The notes beneath the pieces were generated by a model. It saw only the letters and a list, made by a program, of their open reading frames with translations. It was not told the DNA's origin and made no database searches. The position numbers and the translations under genes were made by a program. A DNA stretch of 64,000 nt from Streptomyces rapamycinicus NRRL 5491. Lineage in GTDB: Bacteria > Actinomycetota > Actinomycetes > Streptomycetales > Streptomycetaceae. The stretch is taken from NCBI RefSeq assembly GCF_024298965.1, contig NZ_CP085193.1, forward strand, positions 3,534,001 through 3,598,000, read 5' to 3'. Positions 61,440 through 64,000 of the stretch are shown here, piece after piece (within the stretch, counting starts at the first letter, position 1; every line of letters starts with the position of its first letter).

Positions 61440-61867
61440 CGTCGGCGGCGCATGGCGTACCCGGGTGCCGGGCGGGCGAAGGCCCGTCCGGCACTTGGGC
61501 GTTCCGGGACCCGCCCCACCGGCGCCGCCGCCCCGCCCCACCGGCGGCGGCGCCCGCGCGCCCCGGCGGAGGGCGCCCCGCCCGCACCACCCGCGCCATA
61601 CGCCGCGGCCGGAGCACCGCCCGGCGCCGAACACCCGCCACGCCTATCCGGGGCGGATCACGCCCGGTCGGGTCACGCCAGGGGCGGGGCACTCCTGACG
61701 GTCGGGTCACTCCCGGGGCGGGGCACTCCCACCGGTCGAATCACGCCAGGGCCGGGCACTCCCGCCGATCGGATCACGCCCAGGGCGGCGGGAAACCGAT
61801 CGGGTCCGCCTTCTGCGGGTGCCGGGCCGCCGCGTCGAACGGGCCCTCAGCGGCGCTGTGGCGCCGC
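61440..61867. repeat. Intergenic region with 33-34-bp tandem repeats
   Basis: About 430 bp between convergent genes, all GC-rich. The second half (about 61671-61795) has about three and a half copies of a GGTCGGGTCACGCCAGGGG-type unit ending in GGGCACTCC, each 33-34 bp and diverged by several bases. I find no credible gene; open frames here have random composition. Confidence 0.75.
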
Positions 61868-62926
61868 TCAGCCGCTTCCCACGCGGGTCCAGGCCCGGAG
61901 TGCCAGCCCGCGCTCGTCGGTCTTCTGACGGGCCACCAGGAGCTTTCCGTCCAGCGCCAGCGCGGCCAGCACCACCCGGCCCTGGGCGTCCAGCGCCAGC
62001 GCCGGGGTGTGGGCGCCCTGCTCGCCCGAGGGCGTCCACCACACCCCCGCCGCCTCGTCCTCGCAAGGGTGGGCGGCGACGGCCAGCCCACCGGCCGCGG
62101 GATCCTGGTGGGCCAGGACGGTGCAGTCGTGACCGTCCACCATGGCGCGCACCGCGGCGACCGGGCCGGTGCCCGTGGCCCCGCCCAGCGGCGCGGGGGC
62201 CGGGGCGTCCGGCCGCCAGGCCATGACCTCACCACTGCGGGCGTCACGCCAGTAGTGGGTGAGGGTGCCGGGGCTGCTCTCCACCATGGACGCCGAATCC
62301 GGCCGGGCGTCGGCGGGGACGTCCTCACCCCGCTTGGGAGCGGCGCCGGGCGTGGGCTGGTACCAGCGCAGCGCGGCGCCCTTCCCGGCCGGTGCGAGCA
62401 GTTCGAGACGGCCGTCGGCGGTCGCGGCCGCCGACATGCCGCCCAGTACGTGCGCGCCCTTCCAATCGGTCCAGCGCTCCCACGTGCCCTTGGGGTCCTG
62501 CCGCCGCGCGCTCACCCCGCCCCCGGCGTTGCGCACGAAGACGCGGAGGGCGCCGGAGGAGTCCACCGCCGCGGCCGGCGGGCCGGTCCGCTCGGCCTTG
62601 CGGGCGTCCCTAGGATGCGGGGTGCCCAGTGAGTGCCACGCCGTCAGCGGGCGGCCGGACTGGAACTGGGTGGCGTGGACGATGTCCACGTGCGCCGGTT
62701 CGCCGGCGCCGCCGCCCGGCCGGTGCCGAAGCCCCACCAGATGGGCGTAGCCCTCGGGGCTCTGAACGATGGTCAGCCCGGCCAGGCGGCCGGACACCTC
62801 GATCAACCACGGCCCCGACCACTCCGCCCCTCCGGGGCGGTCCTCGGTCCAGCGGGCGACACCGCCCGTCACCGGTGCGTAGGCCGTGAGCCTGCCGTCC
62901 TTGCCGCGGAGCAACCGCAACGCCAT
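61868..62926 (-). CDS. Unknown repeat protein, possibly beta-propeller
   Basis: Protein of 352 residues that I do not recognise. It consists of repeating strands with patterns such as G-R-L-x-x-L-A-P, A-A-V-D-S-S-G-A-L-R-V-F-V-R, A-A-T-A-D-G-R-L-E-L and A-L-D-A-Q-G-R-V-V-L-A-A-L, about 45-50 residues apart, the look of a lectin-like or tectonin-type propeller. No signal peptide is evident. The start ATG 62926 is chosen because GGGGAAGGG lies upstream; longer in-frame versions run into the divergent nuclease gene and low-complexity sequence. Confidence 0.65.
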   Translation of the reverse strand: MALRLLRGKDGRLTAYAPVTGGVARWTEDRPGGAEWSGPWLIEVSGRLAGLTIVQSPEGYAHLVGLRHRPGGGAGEPAHVDIVHATQFQSGRPLTAWHSLGTPHPRDARKAERTGPPAAAVDSSGALRVFVRNAGGGVSARRQDPKGTWERWTDWKGAHVLGGMSAAATADGRLELLAPAGKGAALRWYQPTPGAAPKRGEDVPADARPDSASMVESSPGTLTHYWRDARSGEVMAWRPDAPAPAPLGGATGTGPVAAVRAMVDGHDCTVLAHQDPAAGGLAVAAHPCEDEAAGVWWTPSGEQGAHTPALALDAQGRVVLAALALDGKLLVARQKTDERGLALRAWTRVGSG

Positions 62927-62977
62927 GGCCCGCTGCCAACCCTTCCCCGAGCCCTTCCACCTGATCGAACGATGTCC

Positions 62978-62987
62978 ATAGTAATTT
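62978..62987. promoter_or_regulatory. Overlapping divergent promoters
   Basis: ATAGTAATTT is an unusually AT-rich patch. On the plus strand TAATTT (62982-62987) is 9 nt before ATG 62997; on the minus strand TACTAT (62983-62978) can serve the unknown repeat-protein gene. Confidence 0.4.
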
Positions 62988-62996
62988 GCCTGGACT

Positions 62997-63407
62997 ATGG
63001 ATGGGGTTGTGGTCGTGGACGCCGCCAATGTGGTCGGCTCGGTTCCGGATGGCTGGTGGCGTGACCGGCGCGGCGCCGCCGAACGGCTCCGCGACCGGCT
63101 GGCCGCCCTCGCCGGGGCCGGGCTCCCCGGCCGCCCGGGCGTGCCCGGCTGGGCCACCGAACCTCCGGTGGACATCGTGATGGTGGTCGAGGGCGCGGCG
63201 CGGGGCGTCGAGCCGGTGGCAGGCGTACGGGTGGAGAGCGCGCCGGGCAGCGGCGACGACCACATCGTGGCCGTCGTGGCGGCCCGTGAGGAGGGCCGCC
63301 CCTGCCTGGTGGTGACGGCGGACCAGGGGCTGCGGGCGCGGGTCACGGCGCTGGGCGCGGAAACGACGGGCCCCCGCTCGGTCCGCCCGAACGACTCGGC
63401 GTCCTAG
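62997..63407 (+). CDS. NYN/PIN-like nuclease-domain protein
   Basis: Small predicted metal-dependent RNase of 136 residues. V-V-V-D-A-A-N-V-V-G-S gives the first catalytic Asp and Asn, then P-D-G-W-W-R-D-R, followed by a central S-G-D-D-H-I-V-A-V-V and V-V-T-A-D-Q-G-L-R, which together supply the four acidic residues of the NYN/PIN active site. A short hydrophobic core and no extra domain are seen, typical of actinobacterial stand-alone members. It is divergent from the repeat-protein gene. Confidence 0.75.
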   Translation: MDGVVVVDAANVVGSVPDGWWRDRRGAAERLRDRLAALAGAGLPGRPGVPGWATEPPVDIVMVVEGAARGVEPVAGVRVESAPGSGDDHIVAVVAAREEGRPCLVVTADQGLRARVTALGAETTGPRSVRPNDSAS

Positions 63408-63446
63408 GCCCTGGCCCTGTCAGGGCCCAGGAGATATCGGATGGAT

Positions 63447-63860
63447 CGCGCCGCCTGCGGCGGGCCGTTCCCCGCCCCTTCCCTTAACTGGGGCTCCGCC
63501 CCAGACCCCGGCCACGTCGCAGGTGCCCCGGTCGGCACCCCGGCCGGTGAACTCACCGCGGCGACGGTCCGCCCCTGTCCCCCGGCCGGACGGCCCGAAT
63601 GTACGCGGCCATCCGCCCGGTCATCCGCCGCGCCAACCTGCCGACCACGACCAGCCCACCGGTGAAGGCGTTCACGCCCTCGCCGCCACCGCGAACGGCG
63701 CGCGCCCTGGCCCCGGCGCAGTGGCCGGCCGCTCGACCACCGCTTCGCAGGCTGCGCGGTCGGGACACTGGCGCGGCGAGAGCCCGCTCCTCGCCCCGGG
63801 GTCCAGGGGCGGAGCCCCTGGTGGCGGGAAGGGGCGGGGAGGGGACAGATCCGCGGGCCC
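63447..63860. repeat. Dispersed hairpin element, reverse copy split by insertion, plus forward copy
   Basis: 63447-63520 matches the reverse element (GGGGCTCCGCCCCAG), and its GAATGTACGCGGCCATCCGC tail resumes at about 63597, so about 65 bp of other sequence interrupts it. 63785-63835 carries a forward relative with GGGGCGGAGCCCC, followed by a duplicated CAGATCCGCGGGCCC. No gene is credible in 63408-63876. Confidence 0.75.
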
Positions 63861-63876
63861 CAGATCCGCGGGCCCC

Positions 63877-64000
63877 CTACCCCGTACGCGTTCCCGCCTC
63901 GCTCACCCGGCTGTGGCGGCGCCCGTAGAGGAAGTAGACGAGGAGGCCGATGACCATCCACACCCCGAACCGCACCCAGGTCTCGGCGGGCAGATTGAGC
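63877..64000 (-). CDS. Amino-acid permease (APC family), 3' end only
   Basis: Only the last 40 codons lie in the window. The visible residues read N-L-P-A-E-T-W-V-R-F-G-V-W followed by a hydrophobic helix and a basic Y-G-R-R-H-S-R, then a short hydrophilic tail ending at TAG (63879-63877). This matches the last transmembrane helix and tail of cationic amino-acid/APC transporters of actinomycetes. The N-terminal part continues beyond 64000. Confidence 0.7.
   Translation of the reverse strand, partial: LNLPAETWVRFGVWMVIGLLVYFLYGRRHSRVSEAGTRTG

Noticed and set aside
62927..63346. N-terminal extension of the 61868-62926 protein
   Set aside because: Ser/Thr/Arg-rich antisense of the NYN gene; a good ribosome site supports ATG 62926.
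1..64000. Insertion sequences, prophage or integrative element
   Set aside because: No transposase, integrase or phage gene and no tRNA-flanked attachment site were found; gene content is chromosomal.

Overview
The window looks like a chromosomal segment of a Streptomyces-type actinomycete. It has very high GC, many GTG starts, many -10-like hexamers placed 6-9 nt before a start codon (leaderless mRNAs), CebR-type and PadR-type operators, and the neighbourhood hemE / DUF3000 / LuxR-type regulator / ribonuclease D / thiolase / fadB that I remember from Streptomyces. I see no rRNA, tRNA, CRISPR array, transposase or phage gene. About 50 protein genes are supported, nearly all chromosomal housekeeping or conserved accessory genes.

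Layout. 1-12 kb: glycogen-to-trehalose enzymes (glgX/treX, treY, treZ) spaced between a PadR-membrane protein-PAP2 phosphatase operon, a secreted cellulose-type AA10 LPMO with a CebR-like operator, and a GNAT acetyltransferase preceded by a possible 19-codon leader ORF. 12-24 kb: msrB, murC, a conserved unknown, a RibD-C-type reductase, a ZapE/AFG1 ATPase, a Tat-exported PhoX-like phosphatase, an ABC exporter pair, a Pth2-domain protein, a SAM methyltransferase and an SDR epimerase. 23-34 kb: a two-component system, a divergent four-gene operon (GT2 glycosyltransferase, TIGR04282/DUF2064 protein, methyltransferase, GT-C mannosyltransferase-like protein), a cytochrome b-molybdopterin oxidoreductase fusion, another large membrane protein and a lipid- or membrane-anchored NodB-like protein. 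34-42 kb: a class A PBP whose transpeptidase motifs are degraded. Divergent from it lies the most interesting locus: a DUF692 (MNIO) enzyme fused to a DUF2063/HvfC-like domain, overlapping by 4 bp a membrane protein that ends in a Gly/Cys-only tail (7 Cys), followed by a tail-less paralogue. A secreted alpha/beta-hydrolase peptidase comes next.

42-55 kb: heme genes hemQ and hemG, coupled to pobR (a double-IclR regulator), with pobA, a second IclR gene, an MFS transporter and a CoA-disulfide-reductase-like flavoprotein on the other strand. Then a hairpin array, a three-module Cys/His protein of unknown function, and hemE. 55-64 kb: DUF3000, an orphan LuxR-type response regulator, ribonuclease D, the fatty-acid beta-oxidation pair fadA-fadB, an unknown propeller-like protein, an NYN/PIN nuclease and the 3' end of an amino-acid permease.

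Two sequence-level themes run through the window. In-frame minisatellites (9-42 bp units) sit in linkers of at least eight proteins. A GC-rich hairpin element with core GGGGCGGAGCCCC is dispersed between genes and has expanded to a 24-bp tandem array at about 51.75-52.1 kb. The best candidate for an undescribed system is the MNIO-fusion plus Cys/Gly-tail membrane protein pair at 36.65-40.18 kb.
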